Shown here: positions 8,320 to 16,774 of the stretch, in pieces
How positions within the stretch are numbered: position 1 is the first letter of the stretch
How the letters are laid out: every line of letters starts with the position of its first letter
Assembly (NCBI GenBank): GCA_014860225.1
Contig: JACZKE010000060.1
Span: forward strand, 248,001-312,000
Reading direction: 5' to 3'
DNA from: Desulfuromonadales bacterium
GTDB taxonomy: Bacteria; Desulfobacterota; Desulfuromonadia; Desulfuromonadales; BM103
Length of the DNA: 64,000 nucleotides
The notes under the pieces: generated by a model
What the model was told of the DNA's origin: nothing
Databases searched by the model: none
Seen by the model: the letters and a program-made list of their open reading frames with translations, nothing else
Position numbers and translations under genes: made by a program

Positions 8320-9184
8320 ATAACATTATCAGCGCTGATTTTCTTGGTAGAAGCTTTTCTTCAAAATATGCTGAGCGCTATGGACGTGTAATCAATAGCC
8401 TGAACAATCAGGCGAAGACGTTTAATAACAGATATACAAAACACCTGAAATCTTCTTATGGCGGTAAACGCGATGGGAAGTTGTCCCGTCTAAAAGGTTT
8501 GTTTCGTCGCGATGTAAGGAATGAAGACCTGTTTGCTTTTATTGAAAAAAACAAACGTTCGCCGCGTGAATATGTGTCTAAACAATTTTTTGAGTACGAC
8601 GCTGACAAGACTTGCGGTAGCCTATTTTTATACAAATGTGACCTTAAGGATATGGCCCTTTTGCCTGATGGCTTTGTTGATGGTGTTGTCTCAATTTCGG
8701 CACTTGAACATAACGATCACAAGGATTTTGAGAAGTGTATTGATGAGATTCTCAGGGTTACAAAACCTTCAGGATGGCTTCTAGCAACAGTTAGTGCTGC
8801 GCAGTCCGAAGACTGGTTCCATGCTCCCTCAAAAGGTTGGTGCTATAGCGAGGCAACTCTGAAACAGCTTTTTCAGCTGTCTGAAAGCGTGGAGAGCAAT
8901 TTTTCCCAGAAAAAATTGTTTTTTGAGCAATTGAGAAGCGAAGGCAACAATCTCCATAAAAGACTTGCCTCGGTTTATTCTCAATCTGGTGAAAACGGCA
9001 TGCCGTGGGGAAAATGGAAACCAACTTATATACCTGTCGGTATTTTGAAGGTTAAGGCATAATCAAAGCATACGATATGAGAAATACAAGGTAGTGATTA
9101 TATCACTCTGGGAAATAAACCAGAGTTGGTTTAGTAAAAGATGAAGATCTAGGCGTTTAAAAAAAATAAGTAAGAGAATAATTT

Positions 9185-9952
9185 ATGATTAAGTCGCTCA
9201 AAGTGTATTTAGAAAACTTTTCAGATATATCATATCGGGAGTGGTATTTCTGTCACATGAAAAGATTAGAAGCGTTTAGAGGTAAACATAAAGGAGAAAG
9301 ATGCTTCATTGTCGGCAATGGTCCTTCCTTGAATGAAATGGAACTCACTCTTCTGGCTGATAAAAACACATTCGGCCTGAATAAGATTTATCTTCTTCTT
9401 GATAAAATTGATCTTAATGTCTCGTATCATGTTTCCGTGAATTCATTAATTATTGAACAAAGCCATAAAGACTTTGAACAAATAAGTTGCCCATCATTCT
9501 TGTCGTACCCAGTGAGTCGGGGGATCGTTGAAAACCTCGATAAATTTTATTACATATACCCTCGTGGGCCGTATACCTTTCAACCTGATATTACTCAAAA
9601 CATTCATGAAGGTTATACTGTTACCTTTGTGGCTCTGCAAATTGCTTTTTTTATGGGGTTTGAAGAAGTCTATTTAATTGGTGTCGATCATAATTTCGTT
9701 GTCAGTGGTAACCCGAATGAAAAACAGCGGCTTGAAGGTGAAGACCCAAACCATTTCGACCCGAACTATTTCTCTGGTAAAGATTGGCATTTGCCTGATT
9801 TAGAAGCCTCTGAGTTGTCTTATCATCTGGCCAACTTTTTCTACAAGAGGGCAGGGCGGCAAATTTTTGATGCAACAGTTGATGGTAAGTTGACTGTCTT
9901 CCCGAAGATTTCTTTTGCGGATGCTTTACTTAGATCAAAAACAAAACGTTAA
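9185..9952 (+). CDS. DUF115/MptE-like, GT42-like putative glycosyltransferase (copy 1)
   Basis: A 255-residue protein. It has 'CFIVGNGPSLNEMEL' near residue 40, then 'GYTVTFVALQIAFFMGFEEV' and 'YLIGVDHNF'. The first motif and the Gly-Asp block occur in the same order in DUF115/Maf proteins and in GT42 sialyltransferases such as CstII (recalled, not searched). Those families transfer CMP-activated acidic sugars, so I infer a CMP-sugar transferase. MptE-type pterin pyrophosphokinases share the domain but would be out of place here. It is a paralogue of the gene at 15705; both share 'IFDATVDGKL' near the C-terminus. Confidence 0.72.
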   Translation: MIKSLKVYLENFSDISYREWYFCHMKRLEAFRGKHKGERCFIVGNGPSLNEMELTLLADKNTFGLNKIYLLLDKIDLNVSYHVSVNSLIIEQSHKDFEQISCPSFLSYPVSRGIVENLDKFYYIYPRGPYTFQPDITQNIHEGYTVTFVALQIAFFMGFEEVYLIGVDHNFVVSGNPNEKQRLEGEDPNHFDPNYFSGKDWHLPDLEASELSYHLANFFYKRAGRQIFDATVDGKLTVFPKISFADALLRSKTKR

Positions 9953-9972
9953 ATCACGAGTTGACAATAAAG

Positions 9973-10803
9973 ATGATCACTCTATTCACATCATGTAAGC
10001 CATTTATAGGCGCTGATAATGTTGCTCAAAGGAATGCAATAAAGAGTTGGAGATTGCTAAGGCCTAAGCCTGAGGTTATCATCGTTGGAGATGATTCCGG
10101 GGCTAAGGAGGTAGCAGAAGAATTCGGGTTGATCTACATAAGTGAGGTCAGAAGATATCGAAACCGCAATCCGTATGTTGACGATGTTTTCAAAAGAGCG
10201 TCTCAGGCTGCCTCGAATGATCTACTGTGTTATCTGAATTCAGACATTATCCTTATGAGCGACTACATGTCTGCCGTGAATGAAGTCAGGGTGTTAAATA
10301 AACAGTTTCTGATTATTGGAAAAAGATATGATCTTAATGTAGAAAATGAGTTGGATTTTGGGTCCCAATGGGAGGAACAGCTAACTGCCAGAGTTAAGTC
10401 AGAAGGCTGTCTTTATCCTCTCGCTGGTATAGATTATTTTGTCTTTCGTAAAGGGACATATGACGATATCCCCCCATACATTCTTGGAAATGTCAGATGG
10501 GATAACTGGATGGTCTATTCTGCTCGTTGTAAAAGAATGATGGTAGTTGATGCCACGGATCATGTGCGAGTAGTTCATCAGAACCATGAGTTGAATCATG
10601 CTCAAGGTGCGGATGAGGAGGAGATATCTACCGACGAAGCTGCTGTGTACAACTTTAATCTCTATGGTAAAGACTTGCCTCCTTTTTATCATGTAGATGC
10701 TACGCACAAGATTACTCTTAATGGGTTGAAGAGATCGATGGATAGGTCTTTTCTCGTGAGGTGTTTAACGACGTTGCCCATTCTTTTGAAAAACAAGTCA
10801 TGA
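9973..10803 (+). CDS. GT-A fold glycosyltransferase-like protein
   Basis: About 276 residues. The track opens at a TTG at 9961, but the ATG at 9973 gives a clean 'MITLFTSCKPFIG' start and is preferred. 'PEVIIVGDDSGAKEVAEEFG' and 'LLCYLNSDIILMSDY' resemble the nucleotide-binding beta strand and DxD-like metal motif of GT-A enzymes. 'NVRWDNWMVYSA' fits the acceptor region of proteins annotated as glycosyltransferase family A. Donor and linkage are unknown. The gene lies 20 bp after the DUF115 gene, consistent with an operon, and is AT-rich like its neighbours. Confidence 0.68.
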   Translation: MITLFTSCKPFIGADNVAQRNAIKSWRLLRPKPEVIIVGDDSGAKEVAEEFGLIYISEVRRYRNRNPYVDDVFKRASQAASNDLLCYLNSDIILMSDYMSAVNEVRVLNKQFLIIGKRYDLNVENELDFGSQWEEQLTARVKSEGCLYPLAGIDYFVFRKGTYDDIPPYILGNVRWDNWMVYSARCKRMMVVDATDHVRVVHQNHELNHAQGADEEEISTDEAAVYNFNLYGKDLPPFYHVDATHKITLNGLKRSMDRSFLVRCLTTLPILLKNKS

Positions 10804-10844
10804 TTTGGTGGCTAGTGAATAGTTTATAATGTTAGGTTCAAACC

Positions 10845-11684
10845 ATGTTAGAAAAAGGTAAAAGTCTAGTGTCGGTTATATTATGTAACTACAACTATGA
10901 CCAATATGTTGGTGATTCGATCAATAGTATTCTGAGACAAACGCACGAGAATTTACAGTTGGTAGTTGTTGATGACGGTTCTACCGACAACTCACGTGAG
11001 ATCATCAATACGTTTGTTGATAGCCGAATTGTAAAAATATTTCAGAAAAATTCAGGCCAAGCCGCAGCCTTCAATGCTGGATATGAAAGATGCACCGGTG
11101 AGTTTATAGGTTTTTTAGATAGTGATGATTTTTGGGATAATGACAAACTGTCTAGCGCACTACCTTTTTTCGACGATGAAAATATCTGCATGGTACAACA
11201 TAATTTAAGAGTGGTTGATAGGGGCTCTAACGACACTGGACGCTTACAAACAAAGGTCAAGCCAGGATTAACCGATGTTTTTAGTAAGTATTTTAGAAAA
11301 AATCACACTGGCTTCTTTGTGGCTACAAGTGGGATCGTCTGTCGTAAGTCCGTTCTTGATAAAATCTTTCCGTTGGATGTTGACTGGAAGATTTGCGCTG
11401 ATGTTGCCTTTACAAGAGCTCTACCTCTCTTTGGGAAAATCTATACAATATCTGAGACGTTAGGCAGTTACAGAATTCATGGTGAAAATAACTGGGTCAA
11501 TACACAGCAACAGAACCAATGGCTTATTAACCAGAGAAAGTATGTTGATTATACAAACCACTGTTTAAAGAAACATGGCTATCAGCAGCAGCTTGTTTTT
11601 GAGAAATCTGGTATGTATCGTAGAAATGTTTTAAAAAACAAAATTCCTGGGTTGAGATCGTTTTGTGATTTCTTGTTAAGATAA
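10845..11684 (+). CDS. Glycosyltransferase family 2
   Basis: A 279-residue GT2 enzyme. The characteristic blocks are 'VSVILCNYNYDQYVGDSI', 'LVVVDDGSTDNSREII', 'NSGQAAAFNAGYERC' and the DxD-type 'IGFLDSDDFWDNDKL'. A central 'ICADVAFTRALPLFG' matches the conserved acidic acceptor-site region of the family. It should act in the cytoplasm on a lipid-linked glycan. The gap to the previous gene is 41 bp and to the next 23 bp, so it is part of the same transcription unit. The sugar cannot be predicted. Confidence 0.88.
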   Translation: MLEKGKSLVSVILCNYNYDQYVGDSINSILRQTHENLQLVVVDDGSTDNSREIINTFVDSRIVKIFQKNSGQAAAFNAGYERCTGEFIGFLDSDDFWDNDKLSSALPFFDDENICMVQHNLRVVDRGSNDTGRLQTKVKPGLTDVFSKYFRKNHTGFFVATSGIVCRKSVLDKIFPLDVDWKICADVAFTRALPLFGKIYTISETLGSYRIHGENNWVNTQQQNQWLINQRKYVDYTNHCLKKHGYQQQLVFEKSGMYRRNVLKNKIPGLRSFCDFLLR

Positions 11685-11707
11685 TAGATTATAACTAATT
11701 GGATTAA

Positions 11708-12685
11708 ATGTCTAAAATATCAATAATTATACGTTGCTACAATGAAGAAGAACATATCGGTCGACTTCTGTCCGGAGTCCTTCAGCAAACCGAAAAGGAT
11801 TCCGAGATCATCGTTGTCGATTCCGGTTCAACAGATGCCACACTGGCAATAGCATCCCGTTATCCAGTCAAGATCATCTCCATCAAGAAAGACGATTTCT
11901 CTTTTGGTTATTCCCTGAATGTCGGTTGTGAAGCATCGATAGGGAAGTTTCTAGTCATTGTCAGTGCCCATGTTTATCCTGTTCATCATGATTGGCTGGA
12001 AAAACTTTTGCAACCATTTGAGAACGATCGGATTGGGCTCGTGTATGGAAAACAACGGGGAAATGATACAACCAAATATTCTGAGCAAAAGGTCTTTGCC
12101 AAGTGGTTTCCTGATCAATCCAATTGCAACCAGGGAAATCCTTTCTGCAATAATGCCAATACGGCTGTTCGTAAGGATCTTTGGGAAAGATTCCGTTATG
12201 ATGAAAGTCTGACCGGTTTGGAAGACCTCGCCTTTGCCAAGCAACTGCTCGGTGCTGGATACAAGGTTGCATACCAGGCTGAATCGGAGGTCATACATGT
12301 CCACAACGAGACATGGAAATCTTTGTTCAACCGTTATCGTCGCGAAGCTATTGCTCTCAAGGAGATTCTACCGCAGGAGCGGTTCGGGCTGTTTGACTTT
12401 TATCACATGTACACGAAGAACGTGTTTGGTGATTGCTTCCTGGCAATGAAAGAAGGGGTTTTCTGGCGCAATGCCCGTTCAATACTGGTTTTTCGGTTAA
12501 TGCAGTTCTGGGGAACTTACCGTGGATACACTCAGCACGGAACAATTTCACGGCAACTTAAAGAAAAATTCTATTATCCGAGCGAGGTGAAAATTCTGAA
12601 GCGAAAGAAAAATGAGATTGTAACGGAACGTCCAGTTATAGACTACAGGGAACTGGAAGAGGCCCGGGTTGAAGAAGATAATTGA
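11708..12685 (+). CDS. Glycosyltransferase family 2 (rhamnosyltransferase-like)
   Basis: A 325-residue GT2 protein. 'ISIIIRCYNEEEHIGRLL', 'EIIVVDSGSTDATLAIA', 'FGYSLNVGCEASIGKFLV' and 'LTGLEDLAFAKQLLGAGY' are typical of the subgroup often called rhamnosyltransferases, with 'HVHNETWKSLFNRYRREA' as the conserved His-containing downstream motif. The activity is inferred from family resemblance only. Its end overlaps the next gene by 17 bp, suggesting coupling of the glycan-assembly genes to the sugar-modification genes that follow. Composition becomes less AT-rich from here on. Confidence 0.86.
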   Translation: MSKISIIIRCYNEEEHIGRLLSGVLQQTEKDSEIIVVDSGSTDATLAIASRYPVKIISIKKDDFSFGYSLNVGCEASIGKFLVIVSAHVYPVHHDWLEKLLQPFENDRIGLVYGKQRGNDTTKYSEQKVFAKWFPDQSNCNQGNPFCNNANTAVRKDLWERFRYDESLTGLEDLAFAKQLLGAGYKVAYQAESEVIHVHNETWKSLFNRYRREAIALKEILPQERFGLFDFYHMYTKNVFGDCFLAMKEGVFWRNARSILVFRLMQFWGTYRGYTQHGTISRQLKEKFYYPSEVKILKRKKNEIVTERPVIDYRELEEARVEEDN

Positions 12686-13298
12686 TATTTCACTGCCTCT
12701 GATAGAAGAACTTCCTGTCTGGCCTGGTAGCCCCAAGTTTGAGCTTGTGCAAGTGTCGCGTCTGGGCTTTGATGGTTGCAATGAAACGCGGCTGAGCCTC
12801 GGCAGTCATACTGGAACACATATAGATGCGCCACGACACTTTGTTGAGAATGGCGCAACAGTCGATCAGCTCTCTCTAGAAGTTTTGGTCGGCGAGGCTT
12901 ATGTTGTCGAGTGTACTGCTACCCGGGAAATTTCAGCCGAGATACTGGAGAGGCTTACATTGCCTTCAAAAGTTGAGCGTTTGCTCTTCAAGACAGGGAA
13001 CTCAGATCTATGGTCTCTGGGGCAGAAAGCATTCTTTGAAGACTTTGCGGCGCTGACTCTCGATGGTGCCGAATGGCTGGTGCAAAAAGGTGTAACGCTT
13101 GTAGGAATCGATTACCTTTCCATACAACGTTTTCATGATTCGAACGCTACCCATGAAGTCCTTCTTGGCGCTGGCGTTGTTGTTCTTGAGGGGCTGAACC
13201 TTGCTGGCGTGACACAAGGTCTCTATGATCTTACCTGTTTGCCCCTGTATGTTGTAGGTGCGGAAGGCGCACCGGCCAGAGCCATCTTAAGCTATTGA
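12669..13298 (+). CDS. Cyclase-family metal-dependent hydrolase
   Basis: A 209-residue protein of the cyclase/kynurenine formamidase-like family (Pfam Cyclase). The metal-binding signature HxGTHxDxPxH is complete as 'SHTGTHIDAPRHF'. 'GVTLVGIDYLSI' and 'LTCLPLYVVGAEGAPARAIL' match the conserved C-terminal blocks. Family members hydrolyse amides such as N-formylkynurenine, or lactones. The start is a TTG inside the preceding gene, with GAAGAGG nearby. Nothing suggests tryptophan degradation here; placement before a cytidylyltransferase and two dehydrogenases suggests work on a glycan precursor. Substrate unknown. Confidence 0.85.
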   Translation: MKKIIDISLPLIEELPVWPGSPKFELVQVSRLGFDGCNETRLSLGSHTGTHIDAPRHFVENGATVDQLSLEVLVGEAYVVECTATREISAEILERLTLPSKVERLLFKTGNSDLWSLGQKAFFEDFAALTLDGAEWLVQKGVTLVGIDYLSIQRFHDSNATHEVLLGAGVVVLEGLNLAGVTQGLYDLTCLPLYVVGAEGAPARAILSY

Positions 13299-13323
13299 GC
13301 AGCAACAGATCTCGGATAATCAA

Positions 13324-14007
13324 GTGAAAATTTCTGCAATTATACCGATGAGGCACAGCAGTGAACGAGTGCCGGGTAAGAACTACCGCATGTTTGCTGG
13401 TAAGCCGCTATTTCATCACGTGGTCGGGAGTTTTATGGCGTGTCCCGAGATCGATGAAGTAGTCATCGACACAGACAGCCAGATGATCATGGATGATGCG
13501 GCAAGCCATTTTCCAACTGCTAGAGTTCTGAAACGTCCTGAGCATCTCAGGGATGCGGCGATCCCAATGAATGCTGTTCTGCTGCACACCACAAAACAGA
13601 TTGTTGCTGATTTTTACTTACAATCCCACAGCACAAATCCCTTGCTTAGTTCGACGACCACCTCCTGTGCAATTCAGTGCTTCCTCAAAAACCTTGATAA
13701 ATTCGACTCGTTATTCTCTGTAAAACGTTTACAGACCCGACTGTGGGACGCGTCGGGACGACCTCTTAATCATAACCCTGACAAACTAATCCGCACTCAA
13801 GATCTGCCACCGGTTTTCGAGGAGAACTCTTGCATCTATATTTTCAGCAGGCAGACCTTGGAAAAAAGAGGGAACCGCATCGGTGAAAACCCATTGTTGT
13901 TCGAGATGGATTCGATTGAATCTTTGGATATTGATGAAGAGGTTGATTTCCAGATTGCTGAATTGCTTTTTCTGAACAGAGCTAATCTCAAGGTGAACGA
14001 AAAATGA
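13324..14007 (+). CDS. CMP-sugar-type cytidylyltransferase
   Basis: A 227-residue nucleotidyltransferase of the acylneuraminate cytidylyltransferase/KdsB group. The hallmark near the N-terminus is 'IIPMRHSSERVPGKN', matching the RxxSxRxPGKN-type loop that binds CTP. 'DEVVIDTDSQMIMDDA' and 'RTQDLPPVFEENSCIYIF' are further family landmarks. It should couple CMP to an acidic sugar or sugar-like acid. The window has a separate, ordinary kdsB at 53427, so this one serves another substrate. No NeuB-type synthase is visible. The start is GTG. The end overlaps the next gene by 4 bp. Confidence 0.87.
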   Translation: MKISAIIPMRHSSERVPGKNYRMFAGKPLFHHVVGSFMACPEIDEVVIDTDSQMIMDDAASHFPTARVLKRPEHLRDAAIPMNAVLLHTTKQIVADFYLQSHSTNPLLSSTTTSCAIQCFLKNLDKFDSLFSVKRLQTRLWDASGRPLNHNPDKLIRTQDLPPVFEENSCIYIFSRQTLEKRGNRIGENPLLFEMDSIESLDIDEEVDFQIAELLFLNRANLKVNEK

Positions 14008-14945
14008 AGTGGCAAATTCTTGTTTCTGCACCTTATCTGCAGCCACACATCGCTCAGTTCCGGTCTATATTTGAAGCAAATAGTGCTGAGATCATTCTGC
14101 CTGAAGTTCACGAAAGGCTTTCAGAAGAAGAACTCCTTGGCCTTATGGGAGAGATTGATGGTGTAGTTGCTGGGGATGATCGTTTTACCCGTAAAGTACT
14201 GGAAAAGGCGACTCCCCGCCTAAAAGTCATCTCAAAGTGGGGGACGGGGATTGATTCCTTCGATCAAGAGGCATGTCAGGATCTCGGTGTTGTCATCAGG
14301 AATACGCCTGACGCATTCACCGACCCCGTTGCTGATTCTGTAATGGGTTATATCCTTGCTTTCGCCAGACGACTTCCATGGATGAATCAGCAAATGAAGG
14401 CTGGAGTGTGGGACAAAATACCCGGAAGGGCTTTGAACGAATCGACCCTCGGAGTGATTGGGGTCGGCAAGATCGGAAAAGCAATTGTACGTCGTGCAAG
14501 ATCTTTTGACATGAGAGTCTTTGGTCATGATCTTGTCGAAATGCCAGAGTCGTTCATCAAGGAAACGGGGATTGAAATGGTTTCCAGGGAGAGGTTACTC
14601 AGCGAGGCTGATTTTATCACGGTGAACTGTGACCTCAATGCTACTAGTTTGCATCTTATTGGCGAAGAGGAGTTCAAGGCCATGAAACCTTCTGCTGTTA
14701 TCGTCAACCTTGCAAGAGGGCCCATTATTGAGGAGTCGGCTATGATTTCTGCTCTTCAGAGTAAAGAAATTGCCGGTGCTGCCCTCGATGTGTATGAAGA
14801 TGAGCCTCTACCGTTAGAAAGCCCATTTCTGAAGATGGATAATGTCTTGTTGGCACCGCACAACTCGAACAGCAGTCCTAAAGCCTGGGCAAGAGTACAT
14901 ATAAATACTCTGAAAAATCTTTTTGAAGTATTGGAAGGCCAATAA
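14004..14945 (+). CDS. D-isomer-specific 2-hydroxyacid dehydrogenase
   Basis: A 313-residue NAD-dependent dehydrogenase of the phosphoglycerate dehydrogenase-like family. The Rossmann motif is 'LGVIGVGKIGKAIVRRA', the catalytic region runs through 'VIVNLARGPIIEESAMISAL' and 'AGAALDVYEDEPLP', and 'LLAPHNSNSSPKAWARV' holds the active-site His. It would oxidise or reduce a 2-hydroxy/2-keto acid. It is coupled on both sides (4-bp overlap upstream, 1 bp to the SDR gene). The context points to synthesis of the acid that the cytidylyltransferase activates, although serine metabolism cannot be excluded. Confidence 0.88.
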   Translation: MKWQILVSAPYLQPHIAQFRSIFEANSAEIILPEVHERLSEEELLGLMGEIDGVVAGDDRFTRKVLEKATPRLKVISKWGTGIDSFDQEACQDLGVVIRNTPDAFTDPVADSVMGYILAFARRLPWMNQQMKAGVWDKIPGRALNESTLGVIGVGKIGKAIVRRARSFDMRVFGHDLVEMPESFIKETGIEMVSRERLLSEADFITVNCDLNATSLHLIGEEEFKAMKPSAVIVNLARGPIIEESAMISALQSKEIAGAALDVYEDEPLPLESPFLKMDNVLLAPHNSNSSPKAWARVHINTLKNLFEVLEGQ

Positions 14946-14946
14946 A

Positions 14947-15690
14947 ATGAAAACAGCAATAATTACTGGTGTGGCTGGTGGCATCGGTGCTGCAACCTCA
15001 GCGGTTTTCTTGCGTGAAGGCTGGCGGGTGATCGGGGTAGATAGAGAACAGGCAAAGGACTCCTGCTACAGTGATTTTATTGCTACGGACCTGGCCAATG
15101 TGACACAGCTTGACCAGGTTTTTGCCGAGGTGGCTCATAAAACAGACAGGCTTGACGCCTTGATCAACAATGCAGCGGTACAACTCTGTAAACCCCTAAT
15201 GGAGACGACCTCTGTCGAGTGGGATGAAGTTATGGCTGTCAATTTGCGGGCAGCCTTCCTGATGATGCAGTATTCTTATCCTTTACTGAGCGTGCGAGGC
15301 GGTTCAATCGTCAATGTTGGCTCAGTGCATGCTCGGGCCACTTCTGAAAACATAGCAGCATATGCCGCGAGCAAGGGCGGTTTGGAGTCTTTGACTCGCG
15401 CCGCGTCTCTTGAGTTTGCTGCAAGCGGCATTCGCGTTAATGGTGTACATCCTGGTGCGGTAAAAACGGATATGCTTAAAGCAGGTCTTAATCGTGGACA
15501 TTTGTCTGACGAGACATACGAAGTACAGCTGGAAAAACTTGGACAAAAACACCCTCTTGGCAGGGTCGGATCACCCAAGGAGATTGCTGAAACCATATTC
15601 TTTCTTGCTGATGGCCAAAGGTCGTCATTTATTACAGGTACTTTCTTGGTTTCTGATGGCGGCGCGTTAGGTCGTCTTTCGACTGAGTGA
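14947..15690 (+). CDS. Short-chain dehydrogenase/reductase
   Basis: About 247 residues with a full classical SDR layout: nucleotide-binding 'TGVAGGIGAATSAVF', 'LINNAAVQ', and the catalytic Ser followed by Y-x3-K in 'AAYAASKGGLES'. 'RVNGVHPGAVKTDM' is the usual post-catalytic block and 'ITGTFLVSDGG' ends the domain. The track extends to 14923, but the ATG at 14947, one base after the previous stop, is the natural start. It likely reduces or oxidises a sugar or sugar-acid ketone. It is the last gene of the four-gene module before the second DUF115 gene. Confidence 0.88.
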   Translation: MKTAIITGVAGGIGAATSAVFLREGWRVIGVDREQAKDSCYSDFIATDLANVTQLDQVFAEVAHKTDRLDALINNAAVQLCKPLMETTSVEWDEVMAVNLRAAFLMMQYSYPLLSVRGGSIVNVGSVHARATSENIAAYAASKGGLESLTRAASLEFAASGIRVNGVHPGAVKTDMLKAGLNRGHLSDETYEVQLEKLGQKHPLGRVGSPKEIAETIFFLADGQRSSFITGTFLVSDGGALGRLSTE

Positions 15691-15704
15691 ATGAACAAAC
15701 TACA

Positions 15705-16490
15705 ATGAATAGTAAGTACTTAGGGTATTATTTTGCCAATATCTTGCAGCTCCGATACAGTTTTGCCTATATCGAGTGGTTTTTGAAATATGCGAGGACC
15801 CTTAGAAAATTCAAAAACCTGCACCATGGAAAAGATTGCTTTATTCTCGGGAATGGGCCGTCCTTAAACAAAATCGATCTAGACCAACTTTCAGAGTATT
15901 ACACATTTGGCCTAAATAAGATTTTCTTGCTTTTCGACAAGGTAAACTACAGGCCAACTTATCATGTGGCAGTGAACCGATTAGTTATCGAACAAAGTAT
16001 AAAAGAGTTTGAAGCTTTACCTTGTACTTCTTTTCTGTCTTTTTTCCCAAGTCGCAACAAATTTAAAAATCTGGAGCATATTAATTTCATCCTGACCGGT
16101 GGTCCGAGCGTCTTTCGTAAGAATCTTGTCGGTCTGGTTGATGAGGGCTGGACAGTAACGTATGTCGCAATGCAGATCGCATATTATATGGGCTTTAAAA
16201 ATGTTTTTTTGGTTGGAGTAGATCATAATTTCATTGTGAGCGGCGCCCCAAACGAACCTCAGCTTTTTAAGGGGGATGATGTGAACCATTTTGACTCTAA
16301 TTATTTTAGTAATATGGAATGGCAGCCTCCGGATTTGCGGGGCTCCGAGAGTTCTTATCATTTGGCCAAACTTTGTTACGAGAAAAGTGGTCGAAACATC
16401 TTCGACGCCACGGTAGATGGAAAACTGCAGGTATTCCCAAAATTGTCATTTGAGAAAGCTCTGGTAACCTGCAAGAAGAGAAACGGCTAA
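15705..16490 (+). CDS. DUF115/MptE-like, GT42-like putative glycosyltransferase (copy 2)
   Basis: About 261 residues, paralogous along its whole length to the gene at 9185. 'CFILGNGPSLNKIDLDQL', 'GWTVTYVAMQIAYYMGFKNV', 'FLVGVDHNFIVSG' and 'NIFDATVDGKLQVFPKLS' line up with copy 1, and 'DPNYFS' corresponds to 'DSNYFS'. Interpretation is the same: a likely transferase of a CMP-activated residue, by analogy with Maf and GT42 proteins. A GTG at 15687 overlapping the SDR stop is the alternative start. Its place directly after the CMP-activation module strengthens the inferred link. Confidence 0.72.
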   Translation: MNSKYLGYYFANILQLRYSFAYIEWFLKYARTLRKFKNLHHGKDCFILGNGPSLNKIDLDQLSEYYTFGLNKIFLLFDKVNYRPTYHVAVNRLVIEQSIKEFEALPCTSFLSFFPSRNKFKNLEHINFILTGGPSVFRKNLVGLVDEGWTVTYVAMQIAYYMGFKNVFLVGVDHNFIVSGAPNEPQLFKGDDVNHFDSNYFSNMEWQPPDLRGSESSYHLAKLCYEKSGRNIFDATVDGKLQVFPKLSFEKALVTCKKRNG

Positions 16491-16774
16491 TATGTATTCT
16501 TCTCATTTCGCAATCACCACCTCGATTAGGTTGCTGGCTGGATGTTGTGGTTAAATCGTTAGAGTCAGGACTCGCCGCCAAGTGGGCTCTGCAAGGGACA
16601 CTGTGCCCTTTATAAAGTATCTTCGTTGTTCTCCCGGTCTCTTTTTTCCTGATTTGAGTTTGCGTCGCCAAACCGATTGACGTCAAGTGTTTGGCCGACA
16701 TTTCAGGGAATGATGTTCATACTGCGATCATGAATCTTATAGGTCCATGTGCGCAGAAGAAGGAAGTCTTGTTA

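Larger units (their letters stand above)
6742..9062 (+). pseudogene. SAM-dependent methyltransferase split by an IS element and a frameshift
   Basis: Two ORFs, 6730-6978 and 8481-9062, are pieces of one gene of roughly 330 codons. Removing the IS and one copy of the target duplication restores a continuous frame: 'LDAGAGSGLLQFILIEL' ends at the insertion and 'GYNIISADFLGRSF' resumes after it. Later blocks 'FVDGVVSISALEHND' and 'EILRVTKPSGWLLATV' complete a class I methyltransferase. In addition, the 5' part ('HYYLDLAWIVREIKK') is one base out of frame with motif I. The shift maps to a run of seven A at 6906-6912, where eight would restore the frame. Both lesions make the gene non-functional as read. 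Confidence 0.88.

Noticed and set aside
16560-16620. Short match to the GT9 gene ('CCGCCAAGTGGGCTC' also at 21596)
   Set aside because: Only 15 bases match and the surrounding translation does not continue a GT9 sequence, so it is probably chance or too short to call.
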